A DNA stretch of 10,932 nt from assembly GCA_026710525.1 (NCBI GenBank), contig JAPOQT010000256.1, positions 1-10,932 on the forward strand. The letters run 5' to 3'. The translations under genes and the position numbers were made by a program. The notes below the pieces were generated by a model, which saw only the letters and a list, made by a program, of their open reading frames with translations, did not search any database and was not told the origin of the DNA. This DNA is from Pseudomonadota bacterium (GTDB taxonomy: Bacteria > Bdellovibrionota_B > Oligoflexia > Oligoflexales > Bin106). Of the stretch, positions 1-7,290 are shown one piece after another. How positions within the stretch are numbered: the stretch's first letter is position 1; every line of letters begins with the position of its first letter.

Positions 1-764
1 ATCGTGGCAGCAGCTCTAGCCGCCTTAAATGGCGAGTGTCGTTCATCAATGTTTTTATTAACTTGTAAGTAGTGTTGTGCCGTCGCTCGCATAAATTGCC
101 ACATGCCAGAAGCACCCACTTTTGAGATAGCTCGAGGATTGAACATCGACTCCACAAATGCGAGTCGGGTGAGTTCGATGGGAGTGCCCACTTCTCTAAA
201 TTCTCGTTCAAAGTAGGGGAGATAATCTTGGGCTTGACGGGCGGCATAAAGAAAAGAATCTGCCAGTCCTCGTTGTGCTCTAATCACAGCTTGCCCTGTA
301 ATAAGACGATCGAGTAGTTCTGGAGATGTGTGATAAGCGGTGAAAATTTTCCTTTCTATCTTATGATGTGATAAGGCTTTGGTGTGATTTTTAGCAAAGC
401 GTTTTAGGCCGCGGTTCAAACGCTTTAAGTAACGCTCCATAATGAGTTGTTGTTGTTTTCTATTTAACAAATGAGGCTTATTTTTGCTCCGAGCTATTTG
501 GGCAAAAAAGACGTAATCAATAACGATCCAAGGGTAGTCTCGATCATGGATAACAAACGTGTTATCACCATAGCGGAGGAAGATGTTTTGCCAAAAATCA
601 ACCCGAGGCTTAAGTTCAGGAGACACCTGAAATATGGGAGATATCTTAGTAACAGCATGGAGGTGTCTGTTTTGTCCTGGGAACCACAATAAGGACAAAC
701 ACAACATCACAAGGGTTGGGCGGAGAGTCACTAATAGAATGTTGGCACCAATTATCCTGCTCAT
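1..764 (-). CDS. Lytic murein transglycosylase, MltD-like (partial, 3' end beyond left edge)
   Basis: This enzyme would cleave the MurNAc-GlcNAc bond of peptidoglycan in the periplasm, leaving 1,6-anhydro ends. The first 254 residues are present and the frame is still open at the left edge. A hydrophobic N-terminal stretch (about residues 8-30) looks like a signal peptide or anchor, without a good lipobox. A region beginning R-V-D-F-W-Q-N-I-F, then an I-H-D motif, matches the segment preceding the SLT domain in MltD-type proteins. The SLT domain starts near residue 190: F-V-E205-S-M-F-N-P carries the likely catalytic glutamate, followed by the family pattern G-A-S-G-M-W-Q-F-M. The LysM repeats expected after SLT in MltD would lie outside the window. 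The ATG at 764 has a weak GGA seven bases upstream; the next in-frame stop upstream is at 837-839. It lies 152 bp behind the symporter gene. The family call is firm; the subfamily is less sure. Confidence 0.86.
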   Translation of the reverse strand, partial: MSRIIGANILLVTLRPTLVMLCLSLLWFPGQNRHLHAVTKISPIFQVSPELKPRVDFWQNIFLRYGDNTFVIHDRDYPWIVIDYVFFAQIARSKNKPHLLNRKQQQLIMERYLKRLNRGLKRFAKNHTKALSHHKIERKIFTAYHTSPELLDRLITGQAVIRAQRGLADSFLYAARQAQDYLPYFEREFREVGTPIELTRLAFVESMFNPRAISKVGASGMWQFMRATAQHYLQVNKNIDERHSPFKAARAAAT

Positions 765-876
765 AAGTGATCCATAAGTATGAGCCTGTGACAAAATAAG
801 CAGAGAAGAAAAATCATGACGACTAAAGATCTCTTTCTATTGTATGGCTGTCGTGGGGTAACAAGGTTCAGTAAAG

Positions 877-893
877 AGGCAAAAATTTTGCCT
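877..893. repeat. Perfect inverted repeat between the symporter and transglycosylase genes
   Basis: AGGCAAAA and TTTTGCCT flank a single central A. It lies 24 bp past the symporter stop codon. As RNA on the minus strand it could fold as AGGCAA/TTGCCT with a five-base loop, but no U-tract follows, so it is not a standard intrinsic terminator. It may be an operator, a weak terminator or chance. Confidence 0.45.
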
Positions 894-916
894 AATCCCA
901 TGATAACAGTTGGCCA

Positions 917-2374
917 TTAACGACTATCTTGTTGCCAGAGGGTTATGAGCCATACGATTAATCCACATAAGAGACCAAGATAGAGTTCTTCGATATCCTT
1001 CACCCATACTAAAGGATGGTTCTGCCCCTGTGGATCAGGGGTAAAAATAGTTGCTAGGTATGGTCGACATAAAAAACGCCACAAAGTCATTGATATGGCT
1101 GATGTGATAGTGGCAATCAAAAAATGAATATCCCGGAAATGCCGAGTCGAAAAAAGTCCGATCATCATAGGAATGAGCATACAACCAGCTGAGTAGCTAC
1201 CAAAAGTCTTCCAAATACCTTTAATTCCTTGAGCACCAGGAGTGTCACTGGTAAAAAACATTGCTAGTACAAACGATATAATCGCGACCAGTACGAGATT
1301 TTTAGCATACGATAAACGGAAGTTGCTGGCTTTTTTTTGTAAATCATAACTCACCGTTGATGAGGCAAGAAACAGGTAGCTATCCATGGTTGATAAGATG
1401 GCGGCAATAATACCAGCTAAAAAAAGTCCTTTCATACCAGGAGGCAACAGGTTGATGGCGTAGATTAAATAAGCCTCGGATGGTTCAGCGCCTTTGAGTT
1501 GTGTGGCTGCATACATACCACCAGCTGTGGTGGCGATATCAATTAACAGCCAAATCACTGTGGCGATCAAAATGCCAGTTCTTGCTACCTTGTCTGATGA
1601 AGCAGCAAAAATTCGATTGTAAAAGTTTGGATCAACCAAAGTTGAAAAGGCAATAAACCCCCAGACCAAAAGAGTGCCAACAGACTGACCGCCGGTGATT
1701 TCAAAGTAGTGACTGGGAAGTTCAGCTTTAAGATATCCCCAACCACCAAATTTATGCCATGACAAGAGAAATACAGCGTACACAGCCACCACCATCACAA
1801 CGCACTGAATGAGGTCACTCAAAATAATCGAGCGTAAGCCACCGAGTAAACCATAACCTAAAACAATGACCACACCTAAGAAAGCTCCCGGCATCACACC
1901 GATATGAAATAAAGCGTCGAGGAGTAGTCCACATGAGAAAATGTAGGTAATGGGTAAAATATTTGAGAGGTTGAACAGTGATGCCACGGTTTCGGCCCGT
2001 GGACCAAATTTTTTTCTTACTAGCTCTGGTAATGTGATAGCCCCAGAAGCTCGTAACCTAGGTACAACAAAGAAAGCGATACAAAGGTAGCTCACATACC
2101 AGAAAACTCCCTGGGTGACAAAATTAAAAATCCCGTGTTGATAGGATATTTCAGTCACACCCAGAACACCACCATACCAGGTAGCTACCAGGGTAGCGAC
2201 AAACAAAGGTAAGGTTAGTCGCCGGCCCAGTAGGATGATTTGGAGGGGAGAATGATCAGAGGTTTTAAAAAAGTAGGAGCGGCCTAAGATAGCAGCACTA
2301 TAGGTGATCGCCAGGATCACAAAAAACACCAGACCATCAAGCCAAGATAGTTGAAAAAAGAGTGGTTGTTCCAT
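917..2374 (-). CDS. Sodium:solute symporter (SSS family, PutP/SGLT type)
   Basis: This inner-membrane carrier should couple sodium import to uptake of a small solute; the substrate cannot be read from the sequence. The protein is 485 residues with about 13 hydrophobic segments, a normal length for the SSS family. Typical marks are the first core helix followed by W-Y-G-G near residue 66, the loop T-L-P-E-L-V-R-K-K-F-G (114-124), S-D-L-I-Q (186-190), and the helix A-A-I-L-S-T-M-D-S (324-332) leading to A-S-S-T at 337-340, where PutP-like carriers hold the serine/threonine ligands of the second sodium site. I chose the ATG at 2374. A TTG at 2383 adds three residues, and neither start has a clear Shine-Dalgarno site. 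The gene follows the AAA+ gene by 75 bp and may have its own promoter at 2399-2427. It could equally be read through from upstream. Confidence 0.92.
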   Translation of the reverse strand: MEQPLFFQLSWLDGLVFFVILAITYSAAILGRSYFFKTSDHSPLQIILLGRRLTLPLFVATLVATWYGGVLGVTEISYQHGIFNFVTQGVFWYVSYLCIAFFVVPRLRASGAITLPELVRKKFGPRAETVASLFNLSNILPITYIFSCGLLLDALFHIGVMPGAFLGVVIVLGYGLLGGLRSIILSDLIQCVVMVVAVYAVFLLSWHKFGGWGYLKAELPSHYFEITGGQSVGTLLVWGFIAFSTLVDPNFYNRIFAASSDKVARTGILIATVIWLLIDIATTAGGMYAATQLKGAEPSEAYLIYAINLLPPGMKGLFLAGIIAAILSTMDSYLFLASSTVSYDLQKKASNFRLSYAKNLVLVAIISFVLAMFFTSDTPGAQGIKGIWKTFGSYSAGCMLIPMMIGLFSTRHFRDIHFLIATITSAISMTLWRFLCRPYLATIFTPDPQGQNHPLVWVKDIEELYLGLLCGLIVWLITLWQQDSR

Positions 2375-2398
2375 AGAGAGCAAAAACGGAAAAACGTG

Positions 2399-2427
2399 AA
2401 TATAAGCCTGCTATGGAATAATACCAA
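2399..2427 (-). promoter_or_regulatory. Possible sigma70 promoter of the symporter gene
   Basis: On the minus strand, TTGGTA (2422-2427) and TATATT (2399-2404) are separated by 17 bp. The match is 4/6 for the -35 box and 5/6 for the -10 box. Initiation would fall near 2392, giving a leader of about 18 bases before the ATG at 2374. Confidence 0.4.
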
Positions 2428-2449
2428 CAACCATGGTCTGGGCTAAGCT

Positions 2450-4036
2450 CTATGCTTTTACATAGCGAGCCAAGGACATTTCAAACCACTTCTGTGGATT
2501 CTGAAAGCACTCAAGAGGAAGACTTAAGATGCCAATATCATCCCTAACAGTTAACAGCTGTATTGTGTAAATAAAAGGTTTGATATAGGAGCTCAGAAAC
2601 GCTTCGACTTCACTCACATTACCATTCACCTGAGACAATATGAAGGGATAGGCATCAGGATCAATATTGACCTGGATGCGATGGTCGAGAAAAGATTTTT
2701 TTTGAAATGATTCGATGGATTGCTGCATTGGTTTGGTAATGTTATTTTCTTTATCAATGAGCTCTTTTAATTTTTTGTCTGGATGAATAATCAGATCACC
2801 ATCAACATCAAGGTGAGTTGTGCCAAGTGATGGTAGTTCATAAAAGAAATCTTTCAGACTAGCGTCGAGTATGGTGGCAAGAGAGCGAGCTCCCGTTTGC
2901 TCCTTAAAAGCTTTCCTTGCAATCTCTCTCAGGGCACTGTCGTGGAACTTGGTTTTAATATCATAAGCTGCTAGTGCTTGTTTATACTGACTAATAATAT
3001 TACCTTTTGCTGTTTTAAGAATTTGGAAAAGATCATCTTCCGACAGATTATGACAAGCAACACGAATTGGTAGACGACCAATAAATTCCGGCTCAAAACC
3101 AAATTCAATCAGGTCCTCTGTGCGCAACTGAGCTATAAGTCTTTTAGCATCATCAAGTTTTGAGCCATGCCGGTTCGGTGATGCTGCTTGAAATCCAATA
3201 GCTTTTTCAGCCAGTCGTTCTTTAATAACTTCATTGAGGTTAGAAAAAGAGCCAGAGAGAATAAAAAGAATATGACGGGTGTTAATCACTTTGGGCTTGG
3301 TTTTACCAGATCCTTGAAGATCAAACATGGTTTGCATTTGAGCTGCAGGATCTTGGGAGGAACGAAGATCAATTTCCGTTTCTTCAAGGAGTTTCAGGAG
3401 TCCTAATTGTACGCCACGCCCTGAAATATCCTTATATCTTGATGAAGGTGATGCGGCTAATTTATCGGCTTCATCAATATAGATAATACCAAATTCTGCT
3501 TCAGCAACATTATCCTGGGCTTTGGTCACCAAGTCTCGCACTAGGTCCTCAACATTACCACCAGCATAACCGGTCTCAGAGTATTTCGTGGCATCTGCCC
3601 GGACGAAAGGAACATCGATCATTTTAGCGATTTGTTGGATCATATAGGTTTTACCAACTCCGGTAGGACCGATCATTAAAATATTTTGTTTAACGTAGTG
3701 GTAATCAGCTTTTTGTTCCTTGGGTAGCTGATGGTAGTAGCGGATTTGGTTATAATGATTGCACACGGCAATCGCCAGGGTTTTTTTGGCTTCATCCTGG
3801 CCGATGACGTACTTGTCTAAGCATGCTTTAATGTCTTTCGGGGTTTTACTAAACTGGAGAACAGCTTGGTTCTGTGGTTCATTAGATTCACTGTGAGGGC
3901 TATCTGATTCAGCATTCTTTGTTTTGGCGAGCAAGGATTTAGGAGAAATGCTGGCTGAGATAATGTTGATGTTCGAGCCATACTTTTCTTTTAGTAACTT
4001 TTCAAATTCATGTTGAATATCAGATGGGTTCGTCAT
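2450..4036 (-). CDS. ClpX/HslU-like AAA+ unfoldase without zinc-binding domain
   Basis: This 528-residue ATPase should unfold proteins by hexameric ATP-driven threading. Visible parts: a linker start Y-V-I-G-Q-D (76-81) as in ClpX; Walker A G-P-T-G-V-G-K-T (123-130); pore loop G-Y-A-G (156-159; ClpX and HslU have GYVG); Walker B I-I-Y-I-D-E-A-D (184-191); L-S-G-S-F (260-264) at the sensor 1 position; an I-G-F tripeptide (280-282) where ClpX docks on ClpP; arginine finger R321 in F-I-G-R-L-P-I-R-V; and sensor 2 G-A-R (382-384). The N-terminal cysteine zinc finger of ClpX and the I domain of HslU are both missing, as is a clear RKH loop. The first 60 residues and the last 100 or so are unlike either family. 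H-I-L-F-I and G-R-L-P-I-R-V recall HslU, whereas I-G-F and A-V-x-N-H-Y recall ClpX. A longer start at 4075 (ATG) lacks a good ribosome site; the ATG at 4036 has AGGA seven bases upstream. It is not the canonical clpX. Confidence 0.9.
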   Translation of the reverse strand: MTNPSDIQHEFEKLLKEKYGSNINIISASISPKSLLAKTKNAESDSPHSESNEPQNQAVLQFSKTPKDIKACLDKYVIGQDEAKKTLAIAVCNHYNQIRYYHQLPKEQKADYHYVKQNILMIGPTGVGKTYMIQQIAKMIDVPFVRADATKYSETGYAGGNVEDLVRDLVTKAQDNVAEAEFGIIYIDEADKLAASPSSRYKDISGRGVQLGLLKLLEETEIDLRSSQDPAAQMQTMFDLQGSGKTKPKVINTRHILFILSGSFSNLNEVIKERLAEKAIGFQAASPNRHGSKLDDAKRLIAQLRTEDLIEFGFEPEFIGRLPIRVACHNLSEDDLFQILKTAKGNIISQYKQALAAYDIKTKFHDSALREIARKAFKEQTGARSLATILDASLKDFFYELPSLGTTHLDVDGDLIIHPDKKLKELIDKENNITKPMQQSIESFQKKSFLDHRIQVNIDPDAYPFILSQVNGNVSEVEAFLSSYIKPFIYTIQLLTVRDDIGILSLPLECFQNPQKWFEMSLARYVKA

Positions 4037-4043
4037 AATTGAT

Positions 4044-4047
4044 TCCT
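4044..4047 (-). promoter_or_regulatory. Shine-Dalgarno site that sets the start of the ClpX/HslU-like gene
   Basis: AGGA on the minus strand ends seven bases before the ATG at 4036. The alternative ATG at 4075, 13 codons upstream, has only a weak TAAGA directly before it. Confidence 0.55.
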
Positions 4048-4120
4048 GTTTGTATCTATTTTGTTGATCATTCATTCTTAGGTTTTATGGTCCGATACTT
4101 CCTCAAGACCAAAAGGGTAT

Positions 4121-4149
4121 ATCATATATTATCGTTAAAAGCGAGAGAA
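4121..4149 (-). promoter_or_regulatory. Weak candidate promoter of the ClpX/HslU-like gene
   Basis: On the minus strand, TATGAT (4121-4126; 5/6) follows TTCTCT (4144-4149; 3/6) after 17 bp, in an AT-rich stretch shared with the divergent rnhA promoter region. The poor -35 box keeps this tentative. Confidence 0.25.
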
Positions 4150-4213
4150 AAATGCAGTTGACTGAGCCATTTGCTATTATCCTGTGTTAGCATGATAAGA
4201 TCCAGAGTTACGA

Positions 4214-4241
4214 TTGACAAGGGTTGATCCATATCTTTATT
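4214..4241 (+). promoter_or_regulatory. Promoter of rnhA
   Basis: A perfect TTGACA (4214-4219) is followed after 16 bp by TTTATT (4236-4241; 4/6). Initiation near 4248 gives a leader of about 27 bases to the ATG at 4275 and would exclude the TTG at 4224 as a start. Confidence 0.5.
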
Positions 4242-4274
4242 CCTGATTTCAGACAAGTAAACAGTGAGGACAAC

Positions 4275-4784
4275 ATGGCAAATAAGGGTACGGTTATTAT
4301 ATACACAGATGGTGGTTGTTCCCCTAACCCTGGGCCTGGTGGTTGGGCTGCTTTATTGCAGTTTGGCGACCATAAAAAATTGATTTCTGGTAGCTATAAG
4401 AACACGACGAATAACCGGATGGAAATCACGGCTATTATTAAAGCATTTGAGTGTTTGAATCACAATAAATGCCGCCTGAGAATCTATACTGACTCCCGTT
4501 ATGTGAGTGATGCTATTAATAAGGGTTGGTTGCAAAAATGGCAGCAAGTGGGTTGGCGAAAGTCGGGTAGGGAGCCTGTGAAAAATAAGGCCCTATGGCA
4601 ACAGATCCTAGCCCATATCAATGATCATCAAGTGGAGTTTTATTGGGTGAAAGCCCATGCAGGCATCTCAGGCAATGAAACAGTGGATATGGCAGCCACT
4701 CAAGCCCGTGAGACGAAACGAGGCTGGGAAACCGATGCTCCCTATCAGCAGGAACTTGACCAAGAAAACCTGCATGATAGTTAA
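4275..4784 (+). CDS. rnhA: Ribonuclease HI
   Basis: RNase HI cuts the RNA strand of RNA/DNA hybrids in the cytoplasm, removing R-loops and primer remnants. The product has 169 residues, close to the usual 150-160. All four carboxylates of the active site are visible: D12 in Y-T-D-G-G, E50 in N-R-M-E-I, D73 in Y-T-D-S-R-Y-V and D138 in G-N-E-T-V-D. H128 matches the flexible catalytic histidine in V-K-A-H-A-G. A basic handle region with G-W-x-x-K-W-Q-x-x-G-W (84-94) is present as in the E. coli enzyme. I chose the ATG at 4275, preceded by GAGGA four bases away and downstream of the predicted promoter; a TTG at 4224 would add 17 residues that the family does not need. The stop codon overlaps that of the convergent DUF4139 gene. 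Confidence 0.97.
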   Translation: MANKGTVIIYTDGGCSPNPGPGGWAALLQFGDHKKLISGSYKNTTNNRMEITAIIKAFECLNHNKCRLRIYTDSRYVSDAINKGWLQKWQQVGWRKSGREPVKNKALWQQILAHINDHQVEFYWVKAHAGISGNETVDMAATQARETKRGWETDAPYQQELDQENLHDS

Positions 4785-6940
4785 GGATGGTCGAATGATT
4801 GTGGGTCTTTGCTGATGTGATCTTTTAGGGCAAACTGGGCTTTGTCATATTGTTTTTTCAGTTGTTGTTTATTTTTCTCCCCAGCTTGTATTTCACTTTC
4901 GAGCTCAATAAGTTTGGCAGAGAATGGTTGGTACGTTTCATGGTTAGGGCTGAGAGCCGATAGAATAGCGGCAATTCTTTTTTGGTCGTCTTTCAATGAT
5001 TCCTGTTGTAACGTGAAGTTTTCGAGGGTTTGTTTTGCTTGTGAAGCGTTGTCAGTGAGCTTCATGAGGTGTTGAAGAAAGCCGTTTATTTTAGGGTCCA
5101 TGGTGGTGGCTGATAAATAAAACTGCAGCTCGTTGCGACTCAGATGTCCTAGTTTGACCTCGGTGAGCCTTGGTCGACTTTCGACAATGGTTAGGGTCTT
5201 GGTTTGCCCGCCAAGGATGACCACAGGAAATGTGTAGCCTTGATGCTCGAAGTTTATTGTTTTCTTGTCTGGTGAAGTTTGCGGGTCATTTGATTCTTGA
5301 TCATCGGGTTCGCTGGCGTTGTCAGTAATGATAGAGTAACCTTGTCTGAAGGGGTGAAAAATTCTCAGTGTTTTGCCACCCCGGTCTTGATGCAGATCAG
5401 TGACTAAACCGTGATTAACTGTGTTCTCAGGCGGATAGAGGCTCTTTATTTGGTATGTTGTTCTTAGCACATCCTCAATTTGGATACGAACAAGACCTTG
5501 TTTAAGAGATATGAGTGTTTTTCTTTGCTCAGTATCCTCGTGCTCAGTAACTTTGATTTGTGGATCATGACCAAAGTCGAGCAATCGATGTTCTGTTGGG
5601 TGAATCTCTGGGAGGTAAAGATCACCCATGTAGCTAACGTTACTATCGTATAAGGTCATGATGCCTGGGGGTAACTTGATGGCCAGGTTGTTTTTAATAG
5701 CCAGCATTTTTTTCCCAGGTAGCCAACCGACATTATTTTTGCCACGGCCAAAATAATAGGTGAGGATCTCACTCTCAAACCCAGCGCCTTCGAGAAAGGG
5801 TAGTGATAATATGTGGCCTTTTTTTAGGGAGAACTGGCCAGGTAGCTGATATTCAGCTGTCATATCAGCTATCCGTATGTCACCTAAAAAATGGCGATCA
5901 TCAGCAGGATGGATTGCTGGTGTTAAACTCGAGTATTTCTGTGACTCCTCGGCAGCAACACTGTCATTCCATGATTCATTGGTAATAGTCAAGGGGATTT
6001 GACGACTGTCTGAGTTCACATGTTTTCTTTGAGGAAAGGAGCGTTCGCTCAGATGGCTTTGCAGTGAGCGAGTGTTATAAGACTTCAGAACAATCGACAC
6101 ATTATGCCAGTCCTCAAGAGAATAGTTTTCGAAGGTAGCCCAGGCTTCGATGAGAATATTATCATTTGCTGACAGCACACCTCGATAGGAAGGTTGCCAA
6201 ATAGGGGTGCCAATAGCGGTACTAATATGAATAGGTTTATCCCTAAAGCGAGGATCTCTCTTGAGGGTGATCATAACTTGATGGTGCAGGTTATGACGAT
6301 CCTGGGCAATGAGGGCGTCCATGGTTAATTTCGCGTCACTAGGATCAAATGTGAGGTTCAGAATATCTTTGCTAGCTACCGGGTAGATACGATTATCCTG
6401 ACCCATAACCAACAGTGACACAAGCTGACATCCAGAGTGACTATCTTGATCACGACACTCAGGAGTTCCTGTGAGTCCTGTGAGAATGCCTTGGATGCTC
6501 TCGGTGGTGGTCTGAGACGTTCGAACCTCTAAGGTTAATGGATTACCCTTAAAGTGAACCAGGAGAGAGTATAGGTTATCTAAATCATCAGGCGGCAGAT
6601 GAGTGGCAGATAGTTCGCCAGAATCATCAGGTGACGCTACCGAAATAACCATATCATCGATACCTTCACCCCAAACAATAAGCGACTGTAAAACATCGTC
6701 GAGTGTTGAGTGCTGTACTGGTATCATGACTGAAATATCTAAGTCTTCAGAATAAAAGCTTCTGACGAACTCTGATAACCCGGACTGTCCGTATTTAATT
6801 AATGTCACTTGTGGCGTAATAGTGGGAGGAGTGACCTCACTCAGAACAGGGGTGGGGCTGAGTAAATAACAAGTAAGAAAAAGCAAGGCTAGGAAAGTTA
6901 AGGAGATTTTAAAAGTAATGCGTTGTTTTTGAGTCGGCAT
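4781..6940 (-). CDS. Exported DUF4139-domain protein with C-terminal coiled coil
   Basis: A 719-residue protein of unknown biochemical role. The N-terminus has basic residues, a hydrophobic segment (about 12-28) and a likely signal-peptidase site near residues 31-36, so it should enter the periplasm. The only cysteine there (C24, in F-L-T-C) is a poor lipobox. Residues 44-105 carry the pattern leading to D-D-V-L-Q-S-L-I-V, seen in the N-terminal part of this family. P-I-W-Q-P-S-Y (246-252) and N-Y-S-L-E-D-W-H-N-V (272-281) match the DUF4139 signature W-x-P-x-Y and GEDW-x-N-V. The last 110 residues or so are rich in charged residues and glutamine and predict a coiled coil. The ATG at 6940 has AAGGAG six bases upstream; a GTG at 6961 is less likely. 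It begins 39 bp after tRNA-Ala, with no visible terminator or promoter between them, so co-transcription is likely. Confidence 0.85.
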   Translation of the reverse strand: MPTQKQRITFKISLTFLALLFLTCYLLSPTPVLSEVTPPTITPQVTLIKYGQSGLSEFVRSFYSEDLDISVMIPVQHSTLDDVLQSLIVWGEGIDDMVISVASPDDSGELSATHLPPDDLDNLYSLLVHFKGNPLTLEVRTSQTTTESIQGILTGLTGTPECRDQDSHSGCQLVSLLVMGQDNRIYPVASKDILNLTFDPSDAKLTMDALIAQDRHNLHHQVMITLKRDPRFRDKPIHISTAIGTPIWQPSYRGVLSANDNILIEAWATFENYSLEDWHNVSIVLKSYNTRSLQSHLSERSFPQRKHVNSDSRQIPLTITNESWNDSVAAEESQKYSSLTPAIHPADDRHFLGDIRIADMTAEYQLPGQFSLKKGHILSLPFLEGAGFESEILTYYFGRGKNNVGWLPGKKMLAIKNNLAIKLPPGIMTLYDSNVSYMGDLYLPEIHPTEHRLLDFGHDPQIKVTEHEDTEQRKTLISLKQGLVRIQIEDVLRTTYQIKSLYPPENTVNHGLVTDLHQDRGGKTLRIFHPFRQGYSIITDNASEPDDQESNDPQTSPDKKTINFEHQGYTFPVVILGGQTKTLTIVESRPRLTEVKLGHLSRNELQFYLSATTMDPKINGFLQHLMKLTDNASQAKQTLENFTLQQESLKDDQKRIAAILSALSPNHETYQPFSAKLIELESEIQAGEKNKQQLKKQYDKAQFALKDHISKDPQSFDHP

Positions 6941-6946
6941 TTCAAG

Positions 6947-6952
6947 CTCCTT
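6947..6952 (-). promoter_or_regulatory. Strong Shine-Dalgarno site of the DUF4139 gene
   Basis: AAGGAG on the minus strand lies six bases before the ATG at 6940. It decides against the in-frame GTG at 6961, which lies upstream of this site. Confidence 0.7.
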
Positions 6953-6979
6953 ATACGGCACGTATGTAGGGCAGAATAA

Positions 6980-7055
6980 TGGTGGAGGTAATCGGAATCG
7001 AACCGATGACCTACTGCTTGCAAAGCAGCCGCTCTACCAACTGAGCTATACCCCC
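6980..7055 (-). tRNA. tRNA-Ala (anticodon UGC)
   Basis: The 76-base sequence folds as a full cloverleaf. The acceptor stem is GGGGGTA with TACCTCC (one G-U pair). The D arm is GCTC/GAGC around AGTTGGTA. The anticodon stem GCTGC/GCAGT encloses loop TTTGCAA with anticodon TGC. The variable loop has five bases, and the T arm ATCGG/CCGAT encloses TTCGATT. The discriminator A and the CCA end are encoded. It is a single tRNA, not inside an rRNA operon in this window. Confidence 0.97.
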
Positions 7056-7158
7056 TACGATAGAATCATATACTAAAAAAAGAACCAATTACCATCGTAA
7101 TTAGAGCCGACACAATTCAGGCTGAAAGCCATAGGATCAAAATAAGGATCCATGTTCG
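7056..7158 (-). other. Transcribed leader of the tRNA-Ala unit with three small hairpins
   Basis: Between the predicted start point and the tRNA, the minus strand holds GGATC/GATCC (7134-7151), GGCT/AGCC around TTC (7120-7130) and AATTAC/GTAATT around GATG (7087-7102). A T7 run sits a few bases after the last one. The AT-rich stem is too weak for a confident terminator. The leader would be removed by tRNA 5' processing. Confidence 0.4.
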
Positions 7159-7164
7159 TGGGGC

Positions 7165-7193
7165 ATTGTACCATATGACTTTATGGATATCAA
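7165..7193 (-). promoter_or_regulatory. Sigma70 promoter of the tRNA-Ala/DUF4139 unit
   Basis: On the minus strand, TTGATA (7188-7193; 5/6) and TACAAT (7165-7170; 5/6) are exactly 17 bp apart. The bases right after the -10 box are GCCCC, a GC-rich discriminator typical of stable-RNA promoters under stringent control. Initiation would be near 7158, about 103 bases before the tRNA. Confidence 0.65.
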
Positions 7194-7218
7194 TGTTTTT
7201 TCATCAGATCAGTTAGGC

Positions 7219-7255
7219 AAAAAAATACCCAGAGATGATTATCCCTGGGTATTTT
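7219..7255 (-). terminator. Intrinsic terminator after the small gene at 7291-7566
   Basis: On the minus strand a perfect 11-bp stem (7245-7255 with 7222-7232; AAAATACCCAG and CTGGGTATTTT) closes a 12-base loop and runs into seven consecutive T. On the plus strand only four T follow, so it acts mainly for minus-strand transcription. It separates the small-gene unit from the tRNA promoter just downstream. Confidence 0.82.
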
Positions 7256-7290
7256 ACTCGGATCACCGAGCAGAATTGGTTCTGAGAAGA

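Noticed and set aside
471..692. Plus-strand 73-codon frame
   Set aside because: It lies entirely antisense to the lytic transglycosylase gene, whose frame contains conserved family motifs.
2694..2703. A8 run in the mRNA of the ClpX/HslU-like gene (and a similar run near 1331-1338 in the symporter gene) as programmed slippage sites
   Set aside because: Both frames continue normally to conserved or plausible C-termini, and no alternative product is evident. Such runs are common in Lys-Lys codons.
917..4036. The ATPase, symporter and transglycosylase genes as one functional operon
   Set aside because: They share a strand, but the gaps are 75 and 152 bp, a separate symporter promoter is possible, and the functions do not connect. 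Co-transcription is neither shown nor excluded.
4224..4274. N-terminal extension of RNase HI from a TTG codon
   Set aside because: The family begins close to the first beta strand, and the ATG at 4275 has its own ribosome site and lies downstream of the predicted promoter.
6980..7055. tRNA-Ala as an attachment site of an integrated element
   Set aside because: No integrase gene and no repeat of the tRNA 3' end were found in the window; the genes on both sides look chromosomal.
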